36,814 nt of DNA. It comes from Acidobacteriota bacterium (lineage in GTDB: Bacteria > Acidobacteriota > Terriglobia > Acidiferrales > UBA7541). The stretch spans positions 1 to 36,814 of the forward strand of contig JAKASX010000029.1 in assembly GCA_021818865.1 (NCBI GenBank). The letters are read 5' to 3'. Numbering within the stretch: the first letter of the stretch is position 1; each line of letters opens with the position of its first letter. Below are positions 23,816 to 31,150 of the stretch, piece by piece. Made by a program: the position numbers and the translations under genes. The notes beneath the pieces were generated by a model that did not search any database, was not told the DNA's origin, and saw nothing but the letters and a program-made list of their open reading frames with translations.

Positions 23816-25033
23816 ATGCTGTCTTGGCACGAGGCGCGCGAACGGGTCATCGCCATCGTTCGCGGCCGGATGCGTCCGCCGCGCCCGGAGCGCGTTCCGC
23901 TCCCGCGCGCCCTGGGCCGCGTCCTCGCCCAGCCTGTTTTCGCCGATCGCGATCAGCCCGCATTTCCCCGCTCGATTCGCGATGGCTACGCGATTCGCTC
24001 GGCCGAGACTTCGTCGCTTCCCGCCGAATTCGAAATCATCGCGGAAATCAAGGCCGGCAGCGCGTTCGACGGCGCGATCGGCGCGTTCCAGGCCGCGCGC
24101 ATCATGACGGGAGCGCCGGTTCCCGCGGGCGCCGACGCAGTGGTCATGCTTGAGCACGTCCGCGAAATTTCTTCAACGCGCATCACCGTGGATCGCCCCA
24201 TCGCGCCCGGCTTGCATTTCGTCGCGCAAGGCGCCGAAGCTCGCGCCGGGGCGAAACTCCTCGATCCCGGCCGCCGCATCGGCTTCGGCGAACTCGCTTT
24301 GCTCGCCGAAATCGGCTGCTCGCCCGTCCGCGTTTTCCGCCGTCCGCGCGTCGCCGTGCTCGCCACCGGCGACGAAATCGTTCCGCTCGAAATTCAGCCC
24401 GGCCCATTCGAAATTCGCGATACGAACAGCGTCTCGCTTGCCGCGCAGATTGCTCTTTCGGGCGCCGGAGTCGCCTCGCTGGGCCGCGCCGGCGATTCGT
24501 TCGAAGCGCTTCGCGCCGCCATCAAGGCCGCTTTGCGCGCCGATGCGATCGTTTTGAGCGGGGGCGTTTCGAAAGGGAAATACGATCTGGTCGAGGACGT
24601 TCTAAAGGAATTTGGCGCCGAATTCCATTTCGATTCCGTAGCGATTCGTCCCGGCCGGCCGGTGGTCTTCGGCTGGTGCGCGGGCAAACCGGTTTTCGGC
24701 CTGCCCGGCAATCCCGTTTCCACCATGGTCACCTTCGAGCTGTTCGTCAAGCCGGCGCTCGATCTGCTTTCCGGCGCCGAGCCGCGTCCGCTTCCTCTGG
24801 TTTCCGCCACGCTCACCGTTCCGCTCGACGAAAAGCCGGGCCTCACGCATTTCCTGCCCGCCCGCCTCGATTGGACGCCCTCTGGTCCCGAGGCACGCCC
24901 GGTGCCGTGGCGCGGCTCGGGCGACGTCGCCGGCATGGCGCAGGCAAACGCATTTCTCGTTGTTCCGGCCGATCGGCCCATCTGGAAAGCCGGCGAAGCC
25001 ATCCTCGCCCTGGTTCGCCGCGACCTGCTGTGA
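23816..25033 (+). CDS. moeA: molybdopterin molybdenumtransferase
   Basis: 405 residues. MoeA inserts molybdate into adenylated molybdopterin, the last step of molybdenum cofactor synthesis. Recognised parts are DRDQPAFPRSIRDGYAIRS near the N-terminus, IMTGAPVPAGADAVVMLEH, the MoCF-like domain with LATGDEIVPL and GGVSKGKYDLVEDVL near 249-263, and FGLPGNPVSTMVTFELFVKP near 294-313. The C-terminal beta domain is complete. It begins three bases after purA and is likely co-transcribed with it. moaC and mog follow after a repeat-containing gap, so the locus groups cofactor genes around purA. Confidence 0.95.
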   Translation: MLSWHEARERVIAIVRGRMRPPRPERVPLPRALGRVLAQPVFADRDQPAFPRSIRDGYAIRSAETSSLPAEFEIIAEIKAGSAFDGAIGAFQAARIMTGAPVPAGADAVVMLEHVREISSTRITVDRPIAPGLHFVAQGAEARAGAKLLDPGRRIGFGELALLAEIGCSPVRVFRRPRVAVLATGDEIVPLEIQPGPFEIRDTNSVSLAAQIALSGAGVASLGRAGDSFEALRAAIKAALRADAIVLSGGVSKGKYDLVEDVLKEFGAEFHFDSVAIRPGRPVVFGWCAGKPVFGLPGNPVSTMVTFELFVKPALDLLSGAEPRPLPLVSATLTVPLDEKPGLTHFLPARLDWTPSGPEARPVPWRGSGDVAGMAQANAFLVVPADRPIWKAGEAILALVRRDLL

Positions 25034-25081
25034 CCCTACGCCCCGTCTCGCACAATCGCCCCACGTTTCGTCCTTAGCCCA

Positions 25082-25195
25082 GCCATCCCGCCCGTGACCT
25101 CCTGAGCACCCTGTCATGCTGAGCCCCAGTTTTTGGGGCGAAGCATCCCGTCGCTACACCGCACGTGGCGCAGGCATCCTGCCTCGCATTTTTCC
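25082..25195. repeat. dispersed intergenic hairpin repeat, copy C
   Basis: ATGCT-GA-GCCCC-AGTTTTT-GGGGC-GA-AGCAT (25116-25146) is an exact two-helix hairpin with a symmetric GA/GA internal loop, followed by CCCGTCGCTACACCGCACGTGGC and a partly degraded small hairpin, CAGGCA-TCC-TGCCT (25171-25184). The order is the reverse of copy B, where the small hairpin comes first. The remainder of the moeA-moaC gap up to 25354 has no recognised gene. Confidence 0.7.
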
Positions 25196-25354
25196 TTCTT
25201 GATTTGCTCTACCCCCGCTGCGCCTCGGCCGCACGCGAGCCCCTTGAACAACGCAATTTCCCTCTATCCGGCAAAAACAGGAAATTGCTTGTAAAATCAT
25301 GCTGATGGGGAGCGAGCCGGAACCCCGCGGCGCGCTCGATGTCCTGGAGGATGG

Positions 25355-25846
25355 ATGGCGAAGCTGAGCCACTACGATTCGCGCGGCGCGGTGAAAATGG
25401 TGGACGTCGGCGCGAAACCCGCAACGCGCCGCACCGCCGTCGCTCACGCCTTCCTCCGCATCTCGCCGGCCGCGCTTCGCGCGATTCGTGGCCTGAAAAA
25501 TCCCAAGGGCTCTCCTTTCGAAATCGCTCGCATCGCCGGTATTCTCGCCGCCAAGCGCACCGCCGGCTTGATCCCTCTTTGCCATCCACTGCCGATCTCC
25601 CACGCCGACGTTCGGGCGCGCGCGCGCGCGCGGGGGGTCGAAATTTCCGCCAGCGTCTCGACCACCGCGCCCACGGGAGTGGAAATGGAAGCGCTCACTG
25701 CCGCCGCCGTCGCCGCGCTCACCATCTACGACATGACGAAAGCGCTCGATCGCGGCATGGAAATCACCCAGTTGCATCTCGTGGAAAAGCGCGGCGGCCG
25801 CAGCGGCACGTATCGCCGCCGCAGAAAGGAAAGGTCGCACGGGTAG
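25355..25846 (+). CDS. moaC: cyclic pyranopterin monophosphate synthase
   Basis: 163 residues. MoaC converts the MoaA product 3',8-cH2GTP to cyclic pyranopterin monophosphate in molybdenum cofactor synthesis. MVDVGAKPATRRTAVAHA, KRTAGLIPLCHPLPIS (catalytic region with the conserved Cys-His-Pro) and GVEMEALTAAAVAALTIYDMTKA are classic MoaC sequences, and Asp and Lys of YDMTKA are the catalytic pair. The usual MoaC is 155-165 residues. ATG 25355 follows GGAGG with a short spacer. The C-terminal tail is Arg-rich (SGTYRRRRKERSHG). The moaA gene is not in the window. Confidence 0.96.
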   Translation: MAKLSHYDSRGAVKMVDVGAKPATRRTAVAHAFLRISPAALRAIRGLKNPKGSPFEIARIAGILAAKRTAGLIPLCHPLPISHADVRARARARGVEISASVSTTAPTGVEMEALTAAAVAALTIYDMTKALDRGMEITQLHLVEKRGGRSGTYRRRRKERSHG

Positions 25847-25883
25847 TTTTTCCGCGCGTCGCCGCTCGACGCATGCCATGTAG

Positions 25884-25902
25884 GGGCGAGGTTCCCTCGC
25901 CC
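25884..25902. repeat. perfect hairpin between moaC and mog
   Basis: GGGCGAGG-TTC-CCTCGCCC is an 8-bp perfect stem with a three-base loop. It resembles the other short intergenic hairpins here in having a 2-4 base loop and no T-run. It lies 34 bases before the mog start. Confidence 0.6.
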
Positions 25903-25935
25903 GTCTCGGCCCGGCGGCGAAGGAGGAAATCGAAT

Positions 25936-26442
25936 ATGCGCGTCGCCATTCTCACCATCAGCGATTCCGTCGCGCGCGGCACGCGCGAAGACCGTTCCGG
26001 CCACGCCATCGCCGACCGCTGCCGCGAACTCGGCTGGGAAGTCGTTTCGCGCGCGGTGCTGGCCGATGAACTCGACCTGATCGCCGCGCGTCTCATTCAG
26101 CTCGCCGACTCCAATGCCGCCGACCTGATTCTCACCGTCGGTGGCACCGGCCTCGGCCCGCGCGACGTCACGCCGGAAGCCACCGAGCAAGCCGCCAAAC
26201 GCCTGGTGCCCGGCCTCGGCGAACGCATGCGCGCCGCCAATGCAGGCTCGAATCCGCGTTCGATTCTTTCGCGAAGCACCGCGGCTTGCCGCGGCCGCTC
26301 CCTCATTTTGAATCTTCCCGGCAGCCCGCGCGGCGCCGTCGAGTCCTTTGCCGTGGTCGAAGATGTCATTCTCCACGCTATCGAAATCCTTCACGGCGCG
26401 GGCCACGATCCCGCGCCGGCTTCCGGGAAGGCCCAATCCTGA
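25936..26442 (+). CDS. mog: molybdopterin adenylyltransferase (Mog/MoaB family)
   Basis: 168 residues. Adenylates molybdopterin before MoeA inserts molybdate. MRVAILTISDSVARGTREDRSGH, LILTVGGTGLGPRDVTPEAT (the substrate-binding GGTG loop) and LNLPGSPRGAVE match the MoCF-biosynthesis fold of MogA/MoaB. MoaB and Mog cannot be separated with certainty from sequence alone. ATG 25936 follows a strong AGGAGG (25921-25926) at nine bases. Its stop overlaps the ATG of the next gene by one base, which joins the molybdenum cofactor genes to the ATP synthase genes in one transcript, probably by chance of operon evolution. Confidence 0.92.
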   Translation: MRVAILTISDSVARGTREDRSGHAIADRCRELGWEVVSRAVLADELDLIAARLIQLADSNAADLILTVGGTGLGPRDVTPEATEQAAKRLVPGLGERMRAANAGSNPRSILSRSTAACRGRSLILNLPGSPRGAVESFAVVEDVILHAIEILHGAGHDPAPASGKAQS

Positions 26443-26711
26443 TGCCACAGCAAAAACCGGCTCGCAATCCGGCGGATTGGGTTCGCCAGTTGGCGCTGGC
26501 GCTCGATCTTCCGTTCCTCCTCGTTGGCTCCGTTCTGGGCGGTTGCCTGATTGGCTACCTGCTGGATTCTTGGCTCCATACGGAGCCTTGGCTAATGTTG
26601 GTTCTCGGTGCCCTGGGATTCGCGGCGGGTCTGCGCGCCGTGCTTCGTTCTCTCTCCACGCGGAGCGCTGGCCCCGGCCGGGGAAATCCTTCTGACGGAG
26701 CGAAGGTATGA
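26442..26711 (+). CDS. AtpZ-type F0 assembly protein
   Basis: 89 residues with two membrane helices (LPFLLVGSVLGGCLIGYLLD and LMLVLGALGFAAGLRAVL). The GG-containing first helix, the D-W linker and the position ahead of ATP synthase genes match the AtpZ/ATPase_gene1 family, small hydrophobic proteins thought to help assemble or support the F0 part of the ATP synthase. The start overlaps the mog stop, and the stop overlaps the next start (ATGA). It ends with a Ser/Pro/Gly-rich tail. The family is short and divergent, so confidence is moderate. Confidence 0.75.
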   Translation: MPQQKPARNPADWVRQLALALDLPFLLVGSVLGGCLIGYLLDSWLHTEPWLMLVLGALGFAAGLRAVLRSLSTRSAGPGRGNPSDGAKV

Positions 26712-27130
26712 TTGACCCGAACTTCTTCGGCGAGCGATCTCAGCGTCGCGTCGAACGGTTGACGCTCGCTCTAGGCCTCCTCGGCGCTATTGCCGCGTTT
26801 TTTTGGCGCGGCTGGCCCGAAGCGGCAGGGGTGCTTCTCGGCGGGGTGGTCGCCTGGGTGAATTTCCGCTGGATGCGCCAGTTCGTTAGCCACGTGGCGA
26901 AAATTTCTCTTGCGCAGGCCGGCCAGGAAAAGCCGCGCATGCCAAACCGCATTTTCCTCCAGATGTTCGGCCGGTACGCTTTGCTGGGACTTGCGCTCTA
27001 TGTTATGCTGATGCGCTTTTATTGGCCGGTCGTGGCCTTCGTGTGCGGTCTGTTCGCGCTGGTTGCGGCGGTACTCCTGGAAGTCCTCGGCGAGCTGGTC
27101 CTGGCGACGGGCAGACGCATGCTCGCCTGA
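26708..27130 (+). CDS. atpI: ATP synthase subunit I (AtpI-like)
   Basis: 140 residues with four predicted membrane helices (LTLALGLLGAIAAFFW, AAGVLLGGVVAWVNFRWM, YALLGLALYVMLMRFYWP, VVAFVCGLFALVAAVLLEVLGEL). The pattern, with GxxxGGxxAWxNFRWMR in the second helix, fits the ATP_synt_I family that precedes atpB in many operons and assists c-ring assembly. It begins inside the atpZ-like gene by four bases. It is followed by 196 bases without a gene before atpB. Confidence 0.8.
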   Translation: MIDPNFFGERSQRRVERLTLALGLLGAIAAFFWRGWPEAAGVLLGGVVAWVNFRWMRQFVSHVAKISLAQAGQEKPRMPNRIFLQMFGRYALLGLALYVMLMRFYWPVVAFVCGLFALVAAVLLEVLGELVLATGRRMLA

Positions 27131-27326
27131 GCGCCGGTAGCGCCGAAGCCGCTTGGCAGCGAATGGTTTAGCGTCCGGCCTCAACGAAACGGAATGAAGG
27201 GCACGGCGCGCTTGGCTTGCCGCCTTCGGGTGGCTTCCAGCGTGGCCGCGCCCGGGCAAACGTGTGGCGCGGGCTTTGGCCGGCCCCGCTTGACACCGGC
27301 GGACGCGAGGAAACGTTCGGAGACGT

Positions 27327-28139
27327 ATGGAAGCGAAACCGGAACTCTGGGTTACGAAATACGTGAATCTGCTCCTCGGCAAACCGGCCGCCTTGCTGCT
27401 GGCCGCGCTCGGTTTCCATCCCGATCCTCATGCTCCCATCCCCAACCACGTCGCGATGGAGTTTTTCGTTTTCGCGCTGGCGGCGATTCTTTTCTTGTGG
27501 CTGCGGCCGCGACTTTCGGTGGACCGCCCCGGTGCCACTCAGCAGTTCATGGAAGTCCTGTTCACGAACCCGTTCAGGCTCGGCTTGCGCGATATGGTGG
27601 ACGACTTCCTCGGCCATGGCGGCGAGCAGTATCTGCCGATGCTGGGGTCGATCGGTATGTTCATTCTCTTTGCGAACCTGATCGGCATGGTTCCAACCCT
27701 CGAATCGCCTACGGCGCAATACACAGTGCCGCTCGGTTGCGCCTTCCTCGTCTTCGTGTATTACAACTGGTGCGGCCTCCGGAAAAACGGCCCGTTACGC
27801 TACGCTTTTCAGTTCGCCGGCCCGATTCCGGCACTTGCCCCGCTTATGGTCCCGCTGGAAATTTTCAGCCATCTGGCCCGAATGCTTTCGCTCACGGTCC
27901 GGCTTTGGGCGAACATGATGGCGAGTGAAACGATCTACGGCGTCATTCTGGCCCTCACGATCGCCCTGTCTGTTTTTCTCGAGAAAATGAGCGTGATCGG
28001 CTATCTGTCGACGGTGGTGCCGCTGCTTGTGCCCGTCATCTTCATGGCTCTGCACATCTTCGTGGCCTTCATCCAGGCCTTCGTATTCACGATTTTGCCT
28101 GTGATTTATGTTTCAGGAGCGGTTGCCCATCAGCACTAA
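27327..28139 (+). CDS. atpB: ATP synthase F0 subunit a
   Basis: 270 residues. It forms the ion half-channels next to the rotating c-ring in the inner membrane. EIFSHLARMLSLTVRLWANMMA (178-199) holds the essential Arg192, equivalent to E. coli Arg210, and FIQAFVFTIL has Gln250 on the last helix. Five to six hydrophobic helices span the protein, and NLIGMVPTLESPTAQYTVPLG is the usual loop region. ATG 27327 has GAGG 17 bases upstream (27307-27310) and CGGAGA directly at 27319-27324. It is followed by atpE. Confidence 0.96.
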   Translation: MEAKPELWVTKYVNLLLGKPAALLLAALGFHPDPHAPIPNHVAMEFFVFALAAILFLWLRPRLSVDRPGATQQFMEVLFTNPFRLGLRDMVDDFLGHGGEQYLPMLGSIGMFILFANLIGMVPTLESPTAQYTVPLGCAFLVFVYYNWCGLRKNGPLRYAFQFAGPIPALAPLMVPLEIFSHLARMLSLTVRLWANMMASETIYGVILALTIALSVFLEKMSVIGYLSTVVPLLVPVIFMALHIFVAFIQAFVFTILPVIYVSGAVAHQH

Positions 28140-28245
28140 CGAATTGGGCGGCAAACAGGCCCAAGGGATTGAGTATCGCCGCCGACGCTGCCGAAACTTG
28201 CGGTACGGAACGCGCGGTGGCCACTTTCAGGACGGGAGGAAGCGG

Positions 28246-28572
28246 ATGAGGAAGTTGGTGGGGTTCATGGCAGTTATGATGACGACGCTTGTGCTGGCGC
28301 CGGCGGTTTTCGCCGCGCAGGGCACCGCCGCTGCCGGCGGCCACTCGACGGCGACATGGGTGGTAATCACCTCGGGTTTCGCCATGGCGATCGCCTCGGG
28401 CCTTTGCGGCATCGGCCAGGGCATCGCGAGCATGGGAGCCTCGCAGGGCTTCGCGCGCAATCCGGCGGCCAGCACGGTTATTCAGAACATGTTGATTCTG
28501 GCGCTCGTGCTGATCGAATCGGAAGCGCTCTACACGTTCGCCATCATCCTGTTCAAGGTCGTGGCGAAGTAG
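28246..28572 (+). CDS. atpE: ATP synthase F0 subunit c with signal-like N-terminus
   Basis: 108 residues, about 30 longer than E. coli subunit c. The extra N-terminus (MRKLVGFMAVMMTTLVLAPAVFAA) looks like a cleaved signal peptide, a feature seen in some bacterial c subunits. Two helices follow: WVVITSGFAMAIASGLCGIGQGIAS with Gln58, and a second ILALVLIESEALYTFAIILFKV carrying the ion-binding Glu91. The RNP loop (71-73) contacts the central stalk. Gln58, Glu91, Ser92 and Tyr96 correspond to residues used for Na+ in Ilyobacter-type rings (Gln32, Glu65, Ser66, Tyr70), with Thr67 replaced by Glu93. GGGAGG at 28234-28239 supports ATG 28246. No atpF, H, A, G, D or C gene follows. Confidence 0.95.
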   Translation: MRKLVGFMAVMMTTLVLAPAVFAAQGTAAAGGHSTATWVVITSGFAMAIASGLCGIGQGIASMGASQGFARNPAASTVIQNMLILALVLIESEALYTFAIILFKVVAK

Positions 28573-28729
28573 CAGCCCCGCCGTCAGTCGTTCGGCCGGC
28601 GCGTTGCTTGCGGTTTCCGCGCAGGGGGCACGTTGCAAGCCGCCAGAAAGCGGCGAGCCAAGCGTGCCCTCGCGCGTGTTTCTATCTTCGTTGTTTTTCG
28701 TGTCTGGTTCCCCGGCGGAACGCGATCCC

Positions 28730-28930
28730 ATGAACGTCACGATCAATGGCGAAGCCCGTGAAATCCCCGATGGGCTCTCCGTCGCCGATCTCGTCGCTCA
28801 TGTCGGCCTGAACGCCGGCCGCGTCGCCGTCGAGCACAACCGCGAAATCCTCCCTCGCGACCTCTGGCCCTCCACGCGCGTCTCGCCCGGTGACGTCTTC
28901 GAAATCGTCCATTTCGTCGGCGGCGGCTAA
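28730..28930 (+). CDS. thiS: thiamine sulfur carrier protein
   Basis: 66 residues. ThiS carries the sulfur, as a C-terminal thiocarboxylate, for building the thiazole ring of thiamine. The ubiquitin-like fold is recognisable (MNVTINGEAREIPDGLSVADLVAHVG), and the protein ends EIVHFVGGG, with the terminal GG that ThiF adenylates. MoaD is the alternative carrier, given the molybdenum cofactor genes nearby, but EIVHxVGGG and the length favour ThiS. The start ATG 28730 has no strong ribosome-binding site. No thiG, thiF or thiE follows, so the gene is an orphan in this window. Confidence 0.88.
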   Translation: MNVTINGEAREIPDGLSVADLVAHVGLNAGRVAVEHNREILPRDLWPSTRVSPGDVFEIVHFVGGG

Positions 28931-29005
28931 CTTGCGTTTGCCCGCCCGGCGGCAGACTCAGCCGCTCCGATCCTCAACGGCTTGTCGCCTCTGAAAGTGT
29001 GTAGC

Positions 29006-29023
29006 GGCGGGCTTCAGCCCGCC
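29006..29023. repeat. perfect hairpin between thiS and the antiporter
   Basis: GGCGGGCT-TC-AGCCCGCC is an 8-bp perfect stem with a two-base loop, in the gap 28931-29095 between convergent genes. It has the same form as other short intergenic hairpins in the window and could serve as a bidirectional terminator. Confidence 0.55.
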
Positions 29024-29095
29024 AAATGTTTTCCTCCATGCTCACGGATGCCCACGCCCCATGGGCTGCCACGCAGTTGCGCAGGGAAGCCAACC

Positions 29096-30460
29096 TCACC
29101 CGCTCACCGCCGCGCCCGCGCCCTCCGCGTGCTGTTCCTCCCGCTTCATCAACAGCCTCAGCAACGGCGGCGTCACCAGCGTCGTCACCACCACCATCAG
29201 CACCACCGCGGAAAAGAGCTTATCGCTCACCACGCCGAGCGCCCGCCCGATGCTCGCGAAAATCAACCCCACTTCACCCCTCGGCAGCATTCCCACGCCG
29301 ATCGAAAGCCAGCTCACGCCGCGCCCGGCTGCCGGTCCGGCCACCAGTTTCCCGGCGACCGCGACCGCCGTCAGCACCGCCGCCAGTTCCACCGTTCGCC
29401 AGTCGAGAAACGTTTCGAGCTTCACCTGCAATCCCATCAGCACGAAAAATACGGGCACCACCAGCGATTCGAGCGGGGAAAGCACTTCACGCAGCGAATG
29501 TTCGTCCTCGAGTTCCTGCGTGAAAAATCGTTCCAGAATCAGCCCGGCGGCAAACGCGCCCACGATCGTCGCCAGGCCGATCCGCGTCGCCAGCCAGCTC
29601 AGCACGAACGCCAGACCCAGCCCGAAGAGCAACCTCACGTTCCGGAATCCCATGCGCCGGATGCGCGGAACCAGCCGCGGCGTCAGCCATAATCCAGCCG
29701 CGATTGACCCGAAGAGAAAAATCACAGCCTTCAGCGTGATTCCGAGAACGCCCCAAAAACTCACCGTCCCATCCACCACCAGCGCCGTCACCACCGCCAG
29801 CACCAGCAGCCCCAGCACGTCGTCCACCACCGCCGCGCCCAGAACGATTCTCGCCTCGGTGGTTCGCGTCACCCCCAGATCGTGGAAGACGCGCGCGGTG
29901 ATGCCTACGCTGGTCGCCGTCAGGATTCCGCCGATGAAAAGGTCGTGCGCCGGCGTCGAGCCCGGCATCAGCAGTGCCATCGCCCCCAGTCCCAGCGCCA
30001 TTGGGCAAACCACCCCGACCAGCGCCACTAGAAACGACCGCTGTCCAACTTTTCGCATTTCGGTGACGCTTGTTTCGAGGCCCACCAGAAACAGCAGGAA
30101 AATCACCGCCAGCCGCGAAAGCTGGTCGACGAACAAGTCCACCGAAATCGCGCGCGGCCCAGCCGCTCCCGCGAGCGCCGCCACCAGCCTCGCCGTCCCC
30201 GGACCCGGCGGCGAAAGTTTTTGCGCCGCGCCCACCAGCGACACCGCGTGCCGCAGCGCGTAATCGGCGATCTGCCGCGCCAGGTCCCCTTCGCGCACCA
30301 CCGTGATGATCGGTTCACGCAGCCAATACGCCACGTTCCCGATCGCGATTCCCACCAGCAGCTCGCCCAGCACCGCCGGCTGCCCGACTTTCTGCATCAG
30401 CCAGCCACCCACCGCCGCGCTCAGGCCGATCAGCATCAGCGCGATCAGGATCGGTGCCAC
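29096..30460 (-). CDS. CPA2-family cation:proton antiporter
   Basis: 454 residues from a GTG start. Membrane antiporter of the monovalent cation:proton antiporter-2 family (KefB/GerN/NapA type). Twelve or so helices are visible. VLGELLVGIAIGN marks the first helices, and GAAVVDDVLGLLVLA near 208-222 holds the paired Asp213-Asp214 that bind cation and protons. GMLPRGEVGLIFASIG is the conserved later helix. The protein lacks the cytoplasmic RCK/TrkA-N domain of KefB/KefC, so it is not glutathione-gated. A 65-residue loop after the second helix (about 50-115, with KLSPPGPGTARL) is longer than usual. Likely substrate Na+ or K+. Confidence 0.88.
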   Translation of the reverse strand: MAPILIALMLIGLSAAVGGWLMQKVGQPAVLGELLVGIAIGNVAYWLREPIITVVREGDLARQIADYALRHAVSLVGAAQKLSPPGPGTARLVAALAGAAGPRAISVDLFVDQLSRLAVIFLLFLVGLETSVTEMRKVGQRSFLVALVGVVCPMALGLGAMALLMPGSTPAHDLFIGGILTATSVGITARVFHDLGVTRTTEARIVLGAAVVDDVLGLLVLAVVTALVVDGTVSFWGVLGITLKAVIFLFGSIAAGLWLTPRLVPRIRRMGFRNVRLLFGLGLAFVLSWLATRIGLATIVGAFAAGLILERFFTQELEDEHSLREVLSPLESLVVPVFFVLMGLQVKLETFLDWRTVELAAVLTAVAVAGKLVAGPAAGRGVSWLSIGVGMLPRGEVGLIFASIGRALGVVSDKLFSAVVLMVVVTTLVTPPLLRLLMKREEQHAEGAGAAVSG

Positions 30461-30666
30461 CGGGTCTGTCAGATGGGGCGTCAGGCGATTGTCCTTGCCG
30501 CCGGTTGCGGAATCGCTTCTATTTTGCCTATCGCTGCTCCGCCGCTAAAGCAAAATCGTGCGCCCCGAAGGTCGCCAGCCGCTGGTTCGCTGCCGCCTTG
30601 GTCTCGGGGCCCTCGCTCGCAGCGTGCCTCTTGCATCCTGCGCTGGCTGTGTCATGCTGGAAACAA

Positions 30667-30694
30667 GGAACCCGCGGCCCGGCATTTGCGTATA
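30667..30694 (+). promoter_or_regulatory. candidate ECF-type promoter for the PspC gene
   Basis: GGAACC (30667-30672), a 16-base spacer and CGTATA (30689-30694) resemble the GGAAC / CGT boxes of extracytoplasmic-function sigma factors. TATACT (30691-30696) could instead be a sigma70 -10 box, but no -35 fits. The assignment is tentative. The rest of 30461-30733 contains no gene. Confidence 0.3.
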
Positions 30695-30733
30695 CTTCGA
30701 CAGGGGAACGAAAGGTAGGGTTCGGAGGACGAA

Positions 30734-31066
30734 ATGTACTGCTCAGCCTGCCACCGCGAAATCACCGACTATTCGAATTTCTGCTCGTTTTGCGGCGCTC
30801 GCCAGTCGCCCAGCGTCGCGCCGCGGCGCCTGATGCGCTCGGCCTGGGACAAGAAAATCGCCGGCGTGTGCGGCGGATTTTCCGAGCATTTCGATATGGA
30901 TCCCACGATTTTCCGGATCATTTTCGTTTTCGTCACGCTGGCGACCGGACTCGTGCCCGGCATCATCGCCTACATTGTCGCGTGGATCCTGATGCCGCAG
31001 GCGCCTTACGTCGTCTCTCCCGCCGGCGCACCGCATTCCGCCGCGCCGCAAAGCCCCGCGCCATAA
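30734..31066 (+). CDS. PspC-domain protein with N-terminal zinc ribbon
   Basis: 110 residues. MYCSACHREITDYSNFCSFCGARQ is a zinc ribbon with Cys3, Cys6, Cys18 and Cys21. A PspC domain follows: KKIAGVCGGFSEHFDMDPTIFRIIFVFVTLATGLVPGIIAYIVAWILMP, with its membrane helix near 60-90. The C-terminal 18 residues are Ala/Pro-rich. PspC is part of the phage-shock envelope stress response in E. coli; stand-alone PspC proteins with a zinc ribbon are common in other phyla and mostly unstudied. TTCGGAGG lies directly ahead of ATG 30734. It is divergent from the antiporter and monocistronic. Confidence 0.88.
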   Translation: MYCSACHREITDYSNFCSFCGARQSPSVAPRRLMRSAWDKKIAGVCGGFSEHFDMDPTIFRIIFVFVTLATGLVPGIIAYIVAWILMPQAPYVVSPAGAPHSAAPQSPAP

Positions 31067-31150
31067 GTTACCGGGGCCGCGGAAAAGGGGTCTTTCCCGG
31101 ATTTCATTGGGATTCCGCTCATTCCAGCGAGCGCGCCCTCACGCCTGCCA

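Noticed and set aside
25620-25640. CG-alternating run inside moaC as a Z-DNA-like element
   Set aside because: It lies in coding sequence for Arg-Ala repeats and fits codon usage, so no separate function is supported.
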